Shown here piece after piece: positions 31,864 through 47,900 of a stretch of 64,000 bases of DNA. Made by a program: the position numbers and the translations under genes. Position 1 is the first letter of the stretch. Each line of letters begins with the position of its first letter. The notes under the pieces were generated by a model. The model worked only from the letters and a program-made list of their open reading frames with translations. It searched no databases and was not told the origin of the DNA. The DNA lies in NCBI GenBank assembly GCA_021292105.1, contig CM037857.1, positions 28,541,161 through 28,605,160 of the forward strand. The letters are read 5' to 3'. The DNA comes from Anadara kagoshimensis (taxonomy: Eukaryota > Mollusca > Bivalvia > Arcoida > Arcidae).

Positions 31864-34800
31864 GTGAGTATTTTAGTACTTTATTTAGTACTTGTGAACA
31901 TCAGAGAGGGTGATTTTATATGAAAGAAGTTTTTATAACCCCACAAACGAAGTTTAGGGGGGTATATAGGAAACACCCTGTCTGTCTGTCAGTCTAGTTG
32001 TTCATCCCAATATCATGTCTACTCAATATCTTCCATGTTTATGGATAGATTTTGATGAAACTTGATGCAAATGTAAACCAACATGAGTCGAAGTGTTGCA
32101 TACCAAATTTATGTTCATAAGTCAAAGGTTAATGTTGCAGGAAAACATTAAATGTTGGGGGGGGGGGGGTGTTGGCTCTCAAGAGACAGTTCTAGTTGTT
32201 TTTCCTCTTAAAGATTAAAAGTTTCCATTTGAATGTTATTTCCTTAAAACACGATGTATTTTTTTTAAAATTATATTTTGCTAAATTGTAATCACATAAC
32301 AAGAGAATCCTCAGTTTGTGAAAAATTAGTGTAGTAATGCCCTTTTATGTTCCAGTCAAGAGATCTATTTCATATGACAGATTTAATAAAATTTGCTTTT
32401 TGTACCTGTTGCAATATGAAATTTATAGAAAATGAATACCATTTTTCGCTGGCCTGTCCAAAATATATATTATTAAGACATCGATACTTACAAAAATATT
32501 ATTGTCATTGGCGGCCAAATTTACAAAAGTTTTATTGTTTGATGGGGATAAAAGGAAAAAGATTGTTACCAATGTTGCAAAATTAATATTAATGCATTTA
32601 AGTTAAGGTTAAGTGTTGTGTCAAATATATAGTTTTATCTAACATTAGACTAGTTTTTCTATTGATTTGACGAAATACAAGTTTTATCGAACACGTATGA
32701 TACAGGATCTTGTATTATTATATAGCAATATATGCTTCGCAAAGAAATTAAATGTTAAATCCCGAGGTGTTAGCGTGCAATATATACCGATATTTGCACG
32801 CTAACTTTGTTCCAGTCCAAGGTTTCCCGAATCAATTTTTTCATATTGCACGATCTGTCACATTACTTTGTTGTTTATGATGTCATACGATTGTTGTTGA
32901 CGTCATCGCTGTGTTGTTTGTCATATTGCACTAGTTTTTGTATTCATTTACAAGAACTAGCGTAATATTTATGAATTGTACAACAAAATGGTATTTTACA
33001 TGAAATACTTGACGGAAGTTAACAAAATTTATTTTGCTATATAATAAAAGGGTTATTGAACTGATATTGTGAAATATTGTCCCTCGTTGACTCGGGACAA
33101 TAATTCACAATATCAGTTCAATAACCCTATATTACCACACTGTGGTGAGACAACATTGGCAGTAAAGAACACGTGCACTTCTCATTGTGACATCATTTGG
33201 AAATCATTACTACAGAACATGTCATAACATAGTTCAGTGGTTTTCTGTGGTAAAATGTATTTTTTCACATAAAGTATTGTTTTTTTTTTTATTTTAAATA
33301 ACCTAATTGGAAATGTTAGATAGAAATATCATATACACACTGTGTATATAATATGTATGTATCCTGTGCATTATAATCAATTATCATTGTTATAGCTGTA
33401 AACCTGATTGTAATATGTTTAATAATAATAAACTTATTTGAAATTGAATCATATCAAAATGGTTAAGCCTGGAATTGTGGAAAAACACATAGGTACCTAG
33501 GGAATGGATTTTAAGCATTTTATATTAAAAAATTCTTATCACATATATAAAAAGAGTATGTGATACAATGTTTTTATAAAATGCTTAAAACCCATTCCCT
33601 GGGTACCTGTGGAAAAAAGACATACGCCAAGAAAACCACTGATTTGCAGCAGAGCAAATTCGCATTAGAATCTGTCCTGAGTGGGATTCACACCTAGGTA
33701 GTAGATGGAATGGTTTGAAGCTAAAAATGTGTCTTATGTCTTGGTCAAAAATATTTTACTAACATTAATTGTAATAGATCGAAGTTAAACTCTGAAGTAG
33801 TCAAGGCAACAAAATTGGCCAAAGAAAAACCATTAACCTTCAGCAAGCGAACTTGCAAACTTTCTCACACTAGGATCTGTCCAAGCCGAATTAAAGCCTA
33901 GTTGGTACCAGGTGCTTGACCTATAGGCTGTTACTTTAGACCACTCAGCAACAAGAGGGTCTATGTTGTGAAAAAGGACAACCAGTAGCCCAAAATGTTT
34001 CGGAACATGCTATGTAAACATTTTTCACAACAAATAAAAACCTCAACTTCATGCCAACATTAATTATTATCAGTTGCTATATATTTGAACCAAAGTTTAG
34101 TTAACAGCTTTCTCCTGGTTTTTTGTTTAATTTTGCTTTTAATTTCAATTTTTAGGCACCATAGGAAAATATTTAGATGGTTCCCTAATTACAGAACTAA
34201 CTACAAAATACAATGGTCTGGTTGTAAGTATTTCATCATGCATTAATTAACCCTCGTCGTGGGGGACTCTATTATATGTGGGATGTTATCTAAAATAGCC
34301 AGCATTCTGTTTTTGACCTCAGTGATTTTGTTTGCTTAAAATTACTACCTAGTAAAGGTAATTTACCCTTGCGAAAAATGACTAAAATTTCCCAATTTAT
34401 TTACTAAAATTCCCTAAAACAATAGTGATGCACTGAGAAATTAAATCTAATTGTCCTTGCCCTAAATATATCAGATAGTTTCATTGGTCCAAAACCAGTA
34501 AATCTTGGTATTTCCTTATTCTTGCTATTTCTCAGAAATTTCTAATTTTTTACTTGTTTCCATCGGCTGGAAATTTAAGTGGTTCAAGAGAAAACTATGA
34601 TAGTCCAATCTTGATCCTAGAACCATTTCATTTATCAACCTCGGGCCTTTAGGATCATTGAGTTTTTTAAGCTTAGAACATTGGGACCATAAGATTTTAA
34701 GCTGTAATTCTTGGGACAAACTTTGAACCTTGAGGCCAGTTCCATTCATTTATTTATTTATTTATCATAGTTAATTTTTTATGTATTTTATTCATTCATT

Positions 34801-37800
34801 TATTTATTTTCTTTTTTGATTGTAGGTATTTGGAGAGTTTGGAGGATTTGTTATCTTCCTTTTGATTGGTTTCTTCTTCATCTTTATCTTCCCTCTGATT
34901 GGTTTCTGTTTCTGTTGTTGTCGTTGTTGTTGTGGTAACTGTGGTGGTGACATGATGCAGAAGAAAGAAGATGCTGAAAACAACTGTAAAAGAAGAACTT
35001 ATGTAGTCATACTGCTGGTTCTTATAATGACCACATGGTAAATATTGGCTATATGAAATTGAAAAAAAATCAGGGGCCAAACCAAAACTGTGATGGCGTG
35101 CTTTTGATCTTCCAAATATTAGTATTATGCTGAACCAACTGAACAACTATTGTACCAGGTCCTTTCACCATATCTCTCTTTCATTTTTTTAGCTCACCTG
35201 ACCAGCCAAGTGAGCTTATGACATGATAGTTCTTGTCTGTTTGTCCAGGTGTATGCTAGTGCATGTGTGTACAACTATAACTCGGAGAGATTTCCATCAC
35301 ACACCATAGCTCATTTTTTTAATATTCATTTTCATGATATGAGTACATATTGTAGTTCTCATTCAAATGCCAGGTGAGCATTAAGGCCCATAGGCTTCTT
35401 GTTTTATTTCTCTACCCCAAGTCAACCTGTTGGTCAGCCACATCTTAGAGCTGGACAAGCATCCATATGTAACAGAAAAGTGGAGAAATGCAGCAACCAA
35501 ACTGAGATTTCATCCCAAGATCTTTAAGTCTGGTCTTGTATCATTTAGAGTTTGTCCTCACCAAGAACACTTTGTAATGTATATTTTTTATCTGATAAAT
35601 CATTAACCCGAGTTGATTTGCTCATTTTTATTGGTAGTTATTGCCCTTTGAACATTAGTGCAAATAACAAAAAATTCACTGAATTTTCTTGTTTATAAAT
35701 ATTTATCTGATAAATTCTTATTTCTTTTCTTTTAGTTTGGGTATGACATGTATGTATATGACAAATTCCAATATCTCCCTGGCAGTGACTAAGTTTAACT
35801 CCAGCTTCAACAATAATCTGGATGATATGGGGACATTTGTGGACAATATGTATTCAGTAAGTGTTATATAGAAATACCAAACACAAACATACTTATCCAT
35901 GTTCAATTCACAATCCTAAAAGTCAACCACAAACATACTTATCCATGTTCAAATCACAATCCTAAAAGTCACCCACAAACATACTGGTCCATGTTCAAAT
36001 CACAATCCTAAAAGTCAACCACAAACATACTGGTCCATGTTCAAATCACAATCCTAAAAGTCAACCACAAACATAAAGGTCCATGTTCAAATCACAATCC
36101 TAAAAGTCAACCACAAACATACAAGTCAATGTTCAAACCACAATCCTTAAAGTCAACCTCAAACACAAATATACTGGTCCATGTTCAAATTGCAATCCCA
36201 AAGTACAAATTAACACAAACACACCAATCCATGTCCAAATCACAATTCAAATTTGAAAACTGATAAATTAAGTGAAACACATTGACTCCCGACTCCCACT
36301 AGGGAAGTAAGGTCTGTTGCTCAGAAGGGTAAGTCTCTCCTGTTTAGCTATGATAGAAACTTGCCAACAGATTTAGAAAAGTTGAAAACCCCAAAAAACA
36401 TTTTAAAATTTATACATAGCTTTTTATTTTAATTTCAGCAAGTAAAACAGATCGGAAAGACTAATTTTAATTTTACACAAGATGTTATCAACAGAGATTT
36501 AGATAGTAAGTTAAAATTCCTTTATGATTGCGGCATCATGAACACGTGTTGATTTTCAATCTGGCAGAAGGAATGTTAACTAAAATATGTATGGATATGA
36601 TTCTTTTTCTCACACATTTGCAGCAAAAAAAACATTATTTGTAAACAAAATATTGCATCAAACGTTCAGTTTTCAGGCCATCATCAGTTCCTTCTGAAAA
36701 TAAAGTAATCAATTTTTGTTGATGTCCTCATGTCTATTGATTATGACGTCAACAATTAAGCGTGTGTAAATGATTGTGACGTTGAGAAATTGTTGGTTGA
36801 GAAAAGTGATCTCAGCCCTAGGGTAAAACAGAAAAAGCTCACATGGGTAAAAACGCAGGATTTCCATGTCTCATGTTTGAGAATGACACCTCCCTCTCTC
36901 AAGGTTAAATATTGCTATACATCTGCACATGTATTATTCCAAGATATATATCAGGTAAATGTTGATTATTTTAATTAAAACACAACTTATTTCAAAAGCA
37001 TTGAAATAAATGCTGAATGAAAATTACATCACAACCATGTTTTGTAACACATAGCATGATGTCACAAGGCAAGTAAGGGAATATGTCATTAAAACAGAAC
37101 AGCCATGGGTATATAATTTGTTTAACCATGGATGCCACACATAGCATGTCACAAAGTTAGTAAGGGAGTATGTCATGAAAACGGAACAGCCATGGGTATA
37201 TTATTTGTTTTATCATGGATGATTTCATCATGTTTCATATGAAGGAAAACACAGGTCATGGTAGAATGAAGCAAACCTTTCCTCATTGTATTATGTGAAA
37301 GAATCTTGACCTGGTTTTAAAACTTCATAATTTGACTCCACTTATGTATTAATGGATCATTTTAAAATGTTTTACTTTGCCTGTAATGTATAATTTAATT
37401 TCTTCACCGTAGGTATTGGCTATATTATTGGTATACCAATTAGGACCACAATAACCAATAAGTCTGGCATAGAAACAGCCATGGATAGTGTTCTAAGTCT
37501 TGGTGACAGTAAGTAATATATATAATCCTGCTATGGTGACCACCTCTATATAAAGACCACTAGTTTCTTATAACCCAATGTTTTAAGGTCTTTTTTTTTC
37601 ATATTTTCACCAAAACTACCTCTATATAACAACCATTAATTTATGATAACCTAATGTTTTAATTAAGGTCCCTTTTTCATATTTCAACCACAAGTTATTT
37701 AAGTTATTTCAACCACAACTGTCTTTATATACAGGTTTTACTGTACAGTAAAAATCTCTATTCATTGCCACTATTTATCCAGTCAAATTTTGGCATTATA

Positions 37801-38335
37801 AAAGGGTTTGCAGATAAATTGGTGTGGCTTATAAAGAATCATATATATGAAGAATAAACAGATTTTGAGACTTCAAAATAGTATGGTGACAAGCCAGGTG
37901 GCCAAGTTGTGAACATTATAACATGTTTTCACTGTATTGAGTGTGTGTTTATTTTTTATCTGATCATAATATGTATGACATATGCGTTGTGTTTCATTTC
38001 ATGTCTTTTGCTCTCAGCTTTCCAGGGGCCTTAGTGGCCGAATGTTTTAGTACCAGCAACAGACCTTTGAGATTGGACCTCAGTGGTCTAAAGCACACCC
38101 TTATGTATCACAATACCCCTCACCGGCTAGGTTTAAATCCAGCTGAGGTGATATCCTAGTGTGAGAAAGTTTGTGAGTTTGCTTGCCAAAGTTGGGTGGT
38201 TTTTCTCCAGGAACTCAGTTTGTCATTAAAGTGTGGTTTGATATTGTGTAATATGGGATGATTGAATGATGATAATGATGATGACAACAGTGATGATGAT
38301 GACATAATGATAGTATGATGATGATGATGATGAAA

Positions 38336-38387
<52 letters not shown>

Positions 38388-38919
38388 CAACGACAATGTT
38401 GATGATGATGAAAGTGATGATGTTATAAATGTTGTAAAAGTTCTTTTTGTATTTCAGAAATAACAGAAATATCTAATGCTATGACAGCATTGAATACACA
38501 AGTAGATGAATGTAAAACCGCAGCAAATTCATTTAGCTCGGAGATGACATCGTTAACAGCCTTCATCTCGCAGACTAACACAGACTGTCAGGCTGCTAAT
38601 GCTGGTGGAGTGTGTGGTGGACTAACACTTCCTAACACAGGGTCCTTCAGCATCAAGTTAGATACCAGCTCTGTAAGTAACACACCACTGCGGTAGCTCA
38701 ATTGATGGACTGTTGGTCACGCCCACAATGTTCACAAGGGCCCGCATGCTTGATGTACATGCAAAAAGAATGAAATTTTGGCCTGAATTGTGTTGTTTTA
38801 TGATTACTAGTAGATCATTAGTTGCCGTGACACTGCTTTGGTACTGTTATGGTGGTCAGTGTCGGAACATATTAGGTAGGGCCAGCGATACGTCAATTGG
38901 TAGAGTGCTTGCTCTGTAT

Positions 38920-38955
<36 letters not shown>

Positions 38956-41900
38956 GGACCCCAGTCATATGGCTATCTGTGACATCCCAAGATAGATTAG
39001 TATCATAAGTAAAAACTTCAAAAGTAAAAAAACTATAAATATCTTTAGATTATTTGGGGTTTATGGTTTAAGTAGATTTTTCTTTAATTTTTTAAACATT
39101 TTTTGAAAGCATTTGTTGTGGAAAAACATGTTCTGGTAAAAAGTCAATGCTTACACACAAAAACACATAAGAGTTACATAAGCATCTTTTTCAATTATTA
39201 CTTACACTCATATAAAATATCATCTTTAAACGAAATATTTTAGTGGAAATATCAAATTTGTGGAAATAAATATGTTTTAGTGAAAAAATCATATCAAATT
39301 GTGGAAATAAATTTTTTTTGTGGAAAAGTCATATCAAATTGCAGAAATAAAAAAATATTTTTTTAGTGGAAAAATCAAATCAAAGTGCGGAAATGGAATT
39401 TGTTTAGTAGAAAAGTCATATCAATTTGCGAAAGTAAAATAGTTTTTAGTGGAAAAGTCATCAAATTGCGGAAATAAAATATTTTTAACTGGAAAAGTCA
39501 TATTAAATTGCAGAAATAAAATATGTTTTTAGTGAAAAAATCATATCAAATTGCAGAAATAAATATTTTTAGTGGAAAAATCATATCAAATTGTGGAAAT
39601 AAAATAGTTTTTAGTGGAAAATCATGTCAATTTGTGGAAAAAATTTTAGCGGGAAAATCATATCGAATTGCAGGAAATAATTTTTTCAGTGGAAAAATTG
39701 CAGAAATGAAATACACCAGACAGAGAGATTTGAGAGGATTGATTTATTGGTGATTTTTTATTTTCAGTTTCCAGATTTATCATCTCAGGCCAACAAGACA
39801 GCTTCACTTGCTAGTACAAATTTTACACAGCTAACCACAGAAGTATGTATAAAATAGGGTCTGCAATCTTCGTCTTAAATCTTTTGATTTTGTGGCCAGT
39901 TATGAAAGTTTCCCCACAAATTGCTGTCAGAGTCAGAGACATTGCCTCCAGTTACTGTAAACATATTTATTTTTGCGCTGTACTAATTTGCGTATATTTT
40001 GCAGTTGTTTGTTTTGCACGAAAATTATATTAAGCTTATTGTAGTATAGTGCATATTTAAAAAACGTGAAAATTAAACTACGCGGATATGCCGCGAAAAT
40101 AAATACACACGAAATTAAATATGTTTACAGTATATCAAAAGATGAATGGGTTTGTTTACTCAGATAAGGTGTACAATCTTGTCTGAAATCTTAATTCTAT
40201 TTCGTCATACCACTTCCTGATTCAGGTAAGATGTGTATTGCACATGTACAAATCAGTGTATTGCCTGTACTTGACAAGGTCACACATGTAGATTTTGTAC
40301 CTGAAAGCTTTGGCTGCAAATTGGCACTGGAAATTGGAAAACCTACATTGCCTTCTTCCTATTATAACAAAAGATGAATGGATTTGCTCACCCAAACATT
40401 GTAAATTCTTTCTGTTTGACATGATTTAATGGCACACAACAGATCCTTTATCATGAAAAACTACTTGGGGAGTAGCAATGGGTGGGGAGGTGCTTACTGG
40501 TCGAGTGATCAATCTACAGAAGTTGTGTACAGATCATAGGGCCTCTCAATGCCTAGGGCCCAATCTTGATGTAGACCCCTTGTGTGAGAAAGTTTGTCAG
40601 TTCCTTTGCTTAGGGTCAGTGGGTTTCCTCTCAATACCTGAATTCTAATTATGCTCAGTGCAGTTCCTAGTGTGAGAAAAATTGTCAGTTCCCTTGCTGA
40701 AGGGCGATAGTTTTTTCAGGCACTCTGGTTTCCTCCACTTTCCCATAATTAATCTTGATATAAGTGAAATAATCTTAGCTTGACATTGAAACCATAATAA
40801 TTTTTTTGTCACTCAGGCACTCTGGTTTCCTCCACTTTCCCATAATTAATCTTGATATAAGTGAAATAATCTTAGCTTGACATTGAAACCATAATAATTT
40901 TTTTGTCACATGTACCAATGTAGTTTAAATTAAATTATAAGCATTCAATAACTCCTTTATAATATCAAAATTTGACTGAGCAAATGGTGGGGATGAATCA
41001 AGGTTTTATTTTACATGTTAGTTAAGGTTAATATTGCTCCATTTTATTTTTTTACATCTAGGCAATGAAAGAATTAACTGATATACCCTGCAAAGTACAT
41101 AACGAGACCAAGTCCACTGTACAAAGTAAGTACTAATTTAACTTCTATAAATCCCTATGTAACCATGGTAACGAAAATAGCCAAACAGAAAATCAAACAT
41201 GGGACTTTCCCAATACTAAAAAAACACCTGGACATCTCTTACCCCTAATTGGTCATTTAAGTATTGACTGTGATTTTCATTTTTGATGTCACTGAGAAGT
41301 AACCTTGCTTCGTATTTCAACCAAAAAACACTATGGTAGCTCAATTGACAGAGTGCTCACCCTGTATTAGGAGGTCATTGCACTGTACATTTGGAAATGA
41401 AAGTCACAAGGTCCTGCTGATGAGACTTTGAAAACTGATGCTCTTGTAACGAGAGGCATGACACGATTAAGAACCCTCCCTGAACATTGCTCTGAGGATA
41501 ATGCAAAGGTAAAAATTTCTGCTACTTCACCAGTAGCTGGTGACATCTTGATATAAGTGAAATATTCTTTACTGAAATGTTAAACATGTGTTTTAAAGTC
41601 TCTTTGCTTCCTAACGGTACTTCAACCAGGAGCCAGTTGTTCGAAGCTTGATTAGTTTGATCAGTTGATTAGTCAAAATTTGAATTTTGCATAATTTCAG
41701 ATATATTGTGAACTTAAAGTTGAAATATCGAAAATAAATAAAAATTTCATCAAACTTAAACACATTGAAATAAAAATACCAATTCAATAGTGATGTTTTG
41801 ATTTTATCCATATTTTTAAATTTTTAGCTAATCTCTGATTAAACTAACCAAGCTTCAAACAACTGGGTCCAGAAAGTTTGTCTATATATAGATTATCCAT

Positions 41901-44900
41901 CTATATAGCCCATATTTATTGTTTATGTTTTTCAGCAACTGTTTTTCTTTTTAAATATCCCAAAATGAAGTGAGTGGTTATATTGTGATTATTCCATTTT
42001 TTATTTTAGTTGTTATTTTGTAGGTATCAGATCCACTGTATCAGATTTTTCCAGTAAGACAGATAGCTTTGTTGTATTAGTTGAAGGTCTACAGTCAGTA
42101 AGTATGGCAGCCAAGATTATGGCCTGGTTTCATTTGTCAGCCAAAGACTCCAGGCCACGGTTTCACTTGTCAGTCAAAGATCCTGGTCTGTTGTTTTATA
42201 TATAGGTCAAAGACTCTGGTCCCAGTTTCACAATCATTCCTTAGCTAAGACTTTCCTTCACTTAAATTTGACAAATTTTACATTTTTCACAGGCTTTCGA
42301 AGTCAAGGGTTGTGGGATCTAACCTCACTCAGGACTTGGAAATTTTCTGAAATGATTTTCACCTCCTGCCTATACAAGAGCTGTAAAAAGCTAAAATACT
42401 CGTACAGTCTTTCCGATGAGACTCAAAACCGAGGTCCCGTGTCTTAGTACATACTAAAGACACATCTGTAGAGTTTGAAAATGAGTAGGACCCTGTGGCA
42501 TATACAGAGGATGCTTACAACTAAAAAGCGATGGAAACAGACTGAGGAATGTAATAAGTAATAAGTTTACTGAGCACAGCACAACTTACCGCTAAGGTTT
42601 GAATCCTTGGATGATGGTGGAAACCTGGACACCTGAAGAAAACCCTTGACCTTCAGCAATTCAACTGACAAACTTTCTCAAACTAGTGTCTGCCCTAATG
42701 GGATTTTAAACCAGGAGACGAGAGACGCTGTAATCCACAAGACAGTGTATGCTTTATACTAATTAGCCATCAAGGTTTCCAGTAGTAGGATGGTTAGGGC
42801 TTTTAAAACAGTGATTTTATTTGCCTAAAATTAAGGTAGTTTTCCCTGGGGAAAAATGACTAAAATTTTCAATTTGACCACTAAATTTCCCATAACAACA
42901 GTGATTTACTAGATAATTGAATCTAGTTGCCCTTACCTTAACCACAAAATGTTAGATATTGTCACAAAAAAATATCTTGCAATGAGGATCCTAAGCTATT
43001 GCAAGCATGTCATTATGCAGTTTGCTGTATTTCAGAACTTCAAATTTTCCTAACTTAAAAGGCAGAAGGTAATTTTAAAAAAAATGTAACAGAATCACTG
43101 TAAAAGTACTTTAACAACACCTCATCATTTTATCATTATATTATTTATCCCACATCTTTCTAAAAAAGAAGATCATAATAAATTGAAACTTTCAGCCTTC
43201 TGTCCATCCAGACACTTCTTGTCCAGGGTGATACTCCAAAACTATGAAGCACTATTTTACCAAACTTTTTTGCAAAGCATCAACATTGATAGAAGTTGCA
43301 CATATTATTAACCCAAGTTGGTTTGCTCTTTTTTGTGGGAGTTATTGCCCTTTGCAAATATATCTGGGATGATACTCCAAAACTATGAAGCACTATTTTA
43401 CCAAACTTTTCTCAAAGGATCAACATTGAAAGGAATTGCACATATTATTAACCCACATTGGTTTGCTCCTTTTTGTGGGAGTTATTGCCCTTGGCAAATT
43501 ACAAAAAGTACCTACTAGCAAGGGTTTCTAATTCTCTGACTTTGCTTGTTTCATTTCAGACTGTAAAGACAAGTCTAGTAGATCAAGCCAAGAATATGGT
43601 TGATATGAGTACTTATGTACAATATGATCAATTCAGGTAAATATAAATTAATTTTCTTATGCTTCTCAATCAGAGTAAATTTATGGTGTTTTTTTTCTCT
43701 GCATCAGTCAAAATACTTTCACTTATATCAAGTCAGTCTATTTTGAGATTGTTGAGGAAACAGAAGTATCCATAGAAAACTACCTATATTCAGAAAACAA
43801 TCACAGGTCAGTTCAGGTAAATATATTGTAAATATATTATAAATTTTTCAGAGTGGAGTAATGGTGTTTCTTTTCTCCACATCAGTCGTCCTTGTAACAG
43901 AATACTGATGTCATTCCTTTGTTTTCGGCCAAGGTATAAATATGATACTGCATGATGCCATAAATGTTGCTCCTCCCCTTCTGATTTCCTAGTTTGTTGA
44001 CCCACACACTCATGATATCAGATTAACACTTAAGTTATCACTCAAGTTAGACATGTGCTGCATGGCGGTAGTGTAAATCTGATATGGCATATGCGGTAAA
44101 TGTTGTTCTGCCCCTTCTGATTCACCACGGTTTGTTGACCCGCCCACTCATGGTATGGGATCACACTAAAGGTATCACTCAAGTTAGACATGTCCCTGCA
44201 GAGAAATAAATTGTATAGAAGTTTCGAGCTATGGAATAAGTAATACAAAAATAAAGCAAGATCAGTGTTCATTGTACAAGGGGCCAGGGGACATTGATGC
44301 CATAGTTGAGACCTTAGTGGGCCATATATAATATTATATGAATGCAGAAATATTTATGTTGTTAAAATTTTTTGAATATGGTCATTGGTCACTTCTGAAA
44401 AAAAACCTAGTATGAACACTGCAAGATTGAATGACTTATACTTTTCACAAGATTTGCTTATACAAGAGTAAGTAAATATAATCGACATTATGGGCAGACA
44501 TGGACAAGTGGTACTGTCACAGGCTTTCAAAGTCAAGAGATGAGGGTTCGAACCTCACTTGGGATTTGGGAATTTTTTTAGATGATTTTCATTTACCTAC
44601 CAGTATATTAGAGCTGTAAAAAGCTAAATACTAGAATAGTCTTTCAGATGAGACTCAAAACCAAAGTCCCGTGTCTAAGTGCATGCTAGAGTTCATAAAA
44701 GAGTAGGCCACCTGTGACTGCTACAGAGGACGCTTACAACAAAAAAGCGATTGAGACAGACTAAGTAAAGTTTGAAAAGTAAGTAAGAAAATTAAAATGT
44801 TGAATAATTGTCAAATTGTTTTGTAGGAACTATGGGGGCCTAGGACTGTCAGGGTTGATACTGTTGGTGGTCATTACCATGTTGTTGGCAACATTATGTG

Positions 44901-47900
44901 CAGTTGCTGGACATAGAGATGTAAAACCGACTAAGAGAGGATGCTGCTCTACCTGCGGTGGACGATGTTACATGGTGTATGATCTTTTACTTCATATCAT
45001 CAAAAAATGGTTAAATAGTAAATGTAGTGAAATGATTTTAAATGATTTTGTTAAACTTTGAGTCTCTGAGTGGGTATGCGAAGGTTCTACTGGGGTCTAA
45101 AATTATCTACATGGTTCCATATAAATGAATAGCTATAACAGTAAAACTGTCATGTAAATTTATGCTAGTTATAATGTAAAATATCCCTTCTGCAGACACA
45201 ATGTTTCAATCGCAGGTGACCTTTTTTGTAAAGCGAGCAATGTATTATAATGATGAAATAGTAGTAATGTATCTTAACTGTAAATAGTATATATACAGTA
45301 TACCATGTATCTATATGGCTGCATTATATCCCTTAATTTTTAGTTTTTGTTACTTTTAAATGTATCCTAATCCATAATTTTATTATTATTATTATTATTA
45401 TTTGTATGGGCTTTTACCTGTGGATGCACCCTTGTGGGTGACTAATTCAAAGGCAGGGTCCCATTGTGGGCACCATTTGTAGCACAAATATAAGTTGCAA
45501 TGAAAAATTTCTCTTCTCTTCCCAATACCCAGGGAACCAAACCTGGGTTGTCTATTTGTGAAGCAAGCACTCTGCCATTTTCTCTGAACAGTACCCTGGA
45601 GGTGAGCAAATACATGTAGTAATGTCTCTTAACCTATTACTGAATAAGAAGAAACATTCTCAAGGAAAAAATATTCATGATTTTCACAGAGACTTGTACA
45701 GCAAAAACAGTCAAACCTAACTTAGAGGCCACCTCTATATAAGGGTCACCTGCTTATAAAGGTCAGTAGAATTGTATCCCAATTGCTCTTTGTTCATATG
45801 ATTTGAACCTGTATATAAAGGCCACTTTTACCGGTTCCCTTGTATGGTCTTTGTAGACATGTTTGACTGTATATCTTCTAAATGAAAATTTCTTATTTCC
45901 CTTGGTACACTTTTTCTACAGTTGGAACCATGAAAAGATTAAATCCATGACAGTTTTCTACCACTAATGTTTCTTCTTATACAGTAATATTACATAACAA
46001 TACCATGTAGGCATATCACTACATTACCTCAATTCATTGCCTGTGACCATTGCCGGTACAGTCAGATTTTGGTGTTGTGAAGCAATTTTGGTGAAAAAAA
46101 TTGAGGGATGTTTATAAAAAAAAATATAGATGGAAAAGTTACTTCAAAATACTTGTATAATGTATAATTTTATTGTTTTTATTTAGGTCTGTCTGTTTGG
46201 TTTTTCTGATTTCATCATTACTGATGATGTTGACTGTAGCTCTGTTCATGCTTGGAGCACCACTTAGGAGATTTCTCTGTGAGCCTCTTACTTCTACACA
46301 ATATGCCACAGAATTTAGTAACGTATGTATTACACACACACACACACACTTACGAAGACACATACACAAAGAGAGACACAAACAAACACACACACACATA
46401 CAGAAACACACATACACACATTGAATAACATGTTTATATCACTTGTGTCAATTATTAAACATGTTCTGCTTAATATTTTATAAAATATTGTATTTGCTCT
46501 CTTGTGTGACAAATGAAATCATGCACTACCTGAAAATAAATAGAAGAACTTGTAGAGGGACAAAGGGCAACATCTTAATATTTCACACATCCTGCTTTTC
46601 TTCAAAATCACCATTACGGTAGCTCAGTTGGTAGAGTGTTCCCTTCGTATGTGGGAAGTTGTGGGTTCAAACACTGGCTGGGTCTGACCAAGACTTGAAA
46701 ATAGGTCGTGACTGTTTTTTTCGTCAAGCACTCAGCATTTAGAAATGAAAGTCATAGGTCCTTTAAAAGAGCTTAAACCTTGAAAACCAATGCCTCATGT
46801 CAGAGCAGGCATGGCACATTAAAGAACCCTCCCCACACATTGCCCTGTGCAGTTTTCTGCCACTTTACCTATAGCTGGTGACATCTTGATATAAGTGAAA
46901 TATTTTTTACTGAGACATAAAATCCCATTCAATCAATCAATGGGGTTTGCCGCTGTACCACGTGATATCTTCTAACGTGTCTGCGAAATGCTTGTTTCCA
47001 ATGGACATAGAATCGCACAATATGACGTTTTCCCGTAAAATCGACGTTATTCCGGGAATTTGTGACGTTGACGTTTTCCAAAATGTTCCACACAAACGTT
47101 AAGAGGTATTGATCATGTGGTACGACGGCAAACTCCATTAATCTTTAGGAACACCAGTAACTAAAAAACTTGACCAGTAAACAGTACTAGCATTTTAGTA
47201 ATGTAGAATATGCCCCCATACCCCCCTAACTAGATACACCTTCAGTGCATGCCAACAGTAATCGAAATCACACCCATCCCACCCCCTAGACAAAAATCCT
47301 GGAATATATAAGCACACTCACTAAGGTTCTTTCATTTATTTTGTATGATTTTCAGATTTTAGATACCACCCTATATGGAGTTATGACGGGTAATGCCAGT
47401 GGTGGATCATTACTGGGAAATATGTTATTACAAAATAGCAGTGCTGATCTGACTCTGTCAGGACTTCTACAGTAAGAAATTTACACATATCCAGTAATCG
47501 AAACACTCCCATATACTGTAAACATATTTATTTTGTGATGTACTAATTTTCACTTATTTCGTGGTCGTTTGTGTTGCGCAAAAATTAATACATGGCGAAA
47601 AATTATATTATGTCTTAGTGTTATAGTGCATATTTTAAAAACACAAAAATTGAACTTTATGGAAATGTCTAAATTTCCTAAACCGCAAAAATAAATGCAT
47701 GCGAAATTATAAATATGTTTACAGTAGCATTCACAGACCTCTTTGTTGATTGAGTCACTTACTGTACAATAAGACACATTTGTTGAGGAAAAATATCCAC
47801 AATGACTCTTGTACCACAAATACATTTTCTCAGCAAACATTTCTTATTTCCCTTGGTACACTTCCCCTACACTCGGAACTGTGAATTTTTTTCACTTGAA

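Noticed and set aside
34796..35146. 116-codon minus-strand frame rich in Thr
   Set aside because: It is the antisense shadow of gene 2 exon 3; the Thr run is the complement of the Cys codon cluster.
46139..46417. Cys/Val-rich minus-strand frame
   Set aside because: It arises from a CA microsatellite after gene 2 exon 13 plus antisense of that exon.
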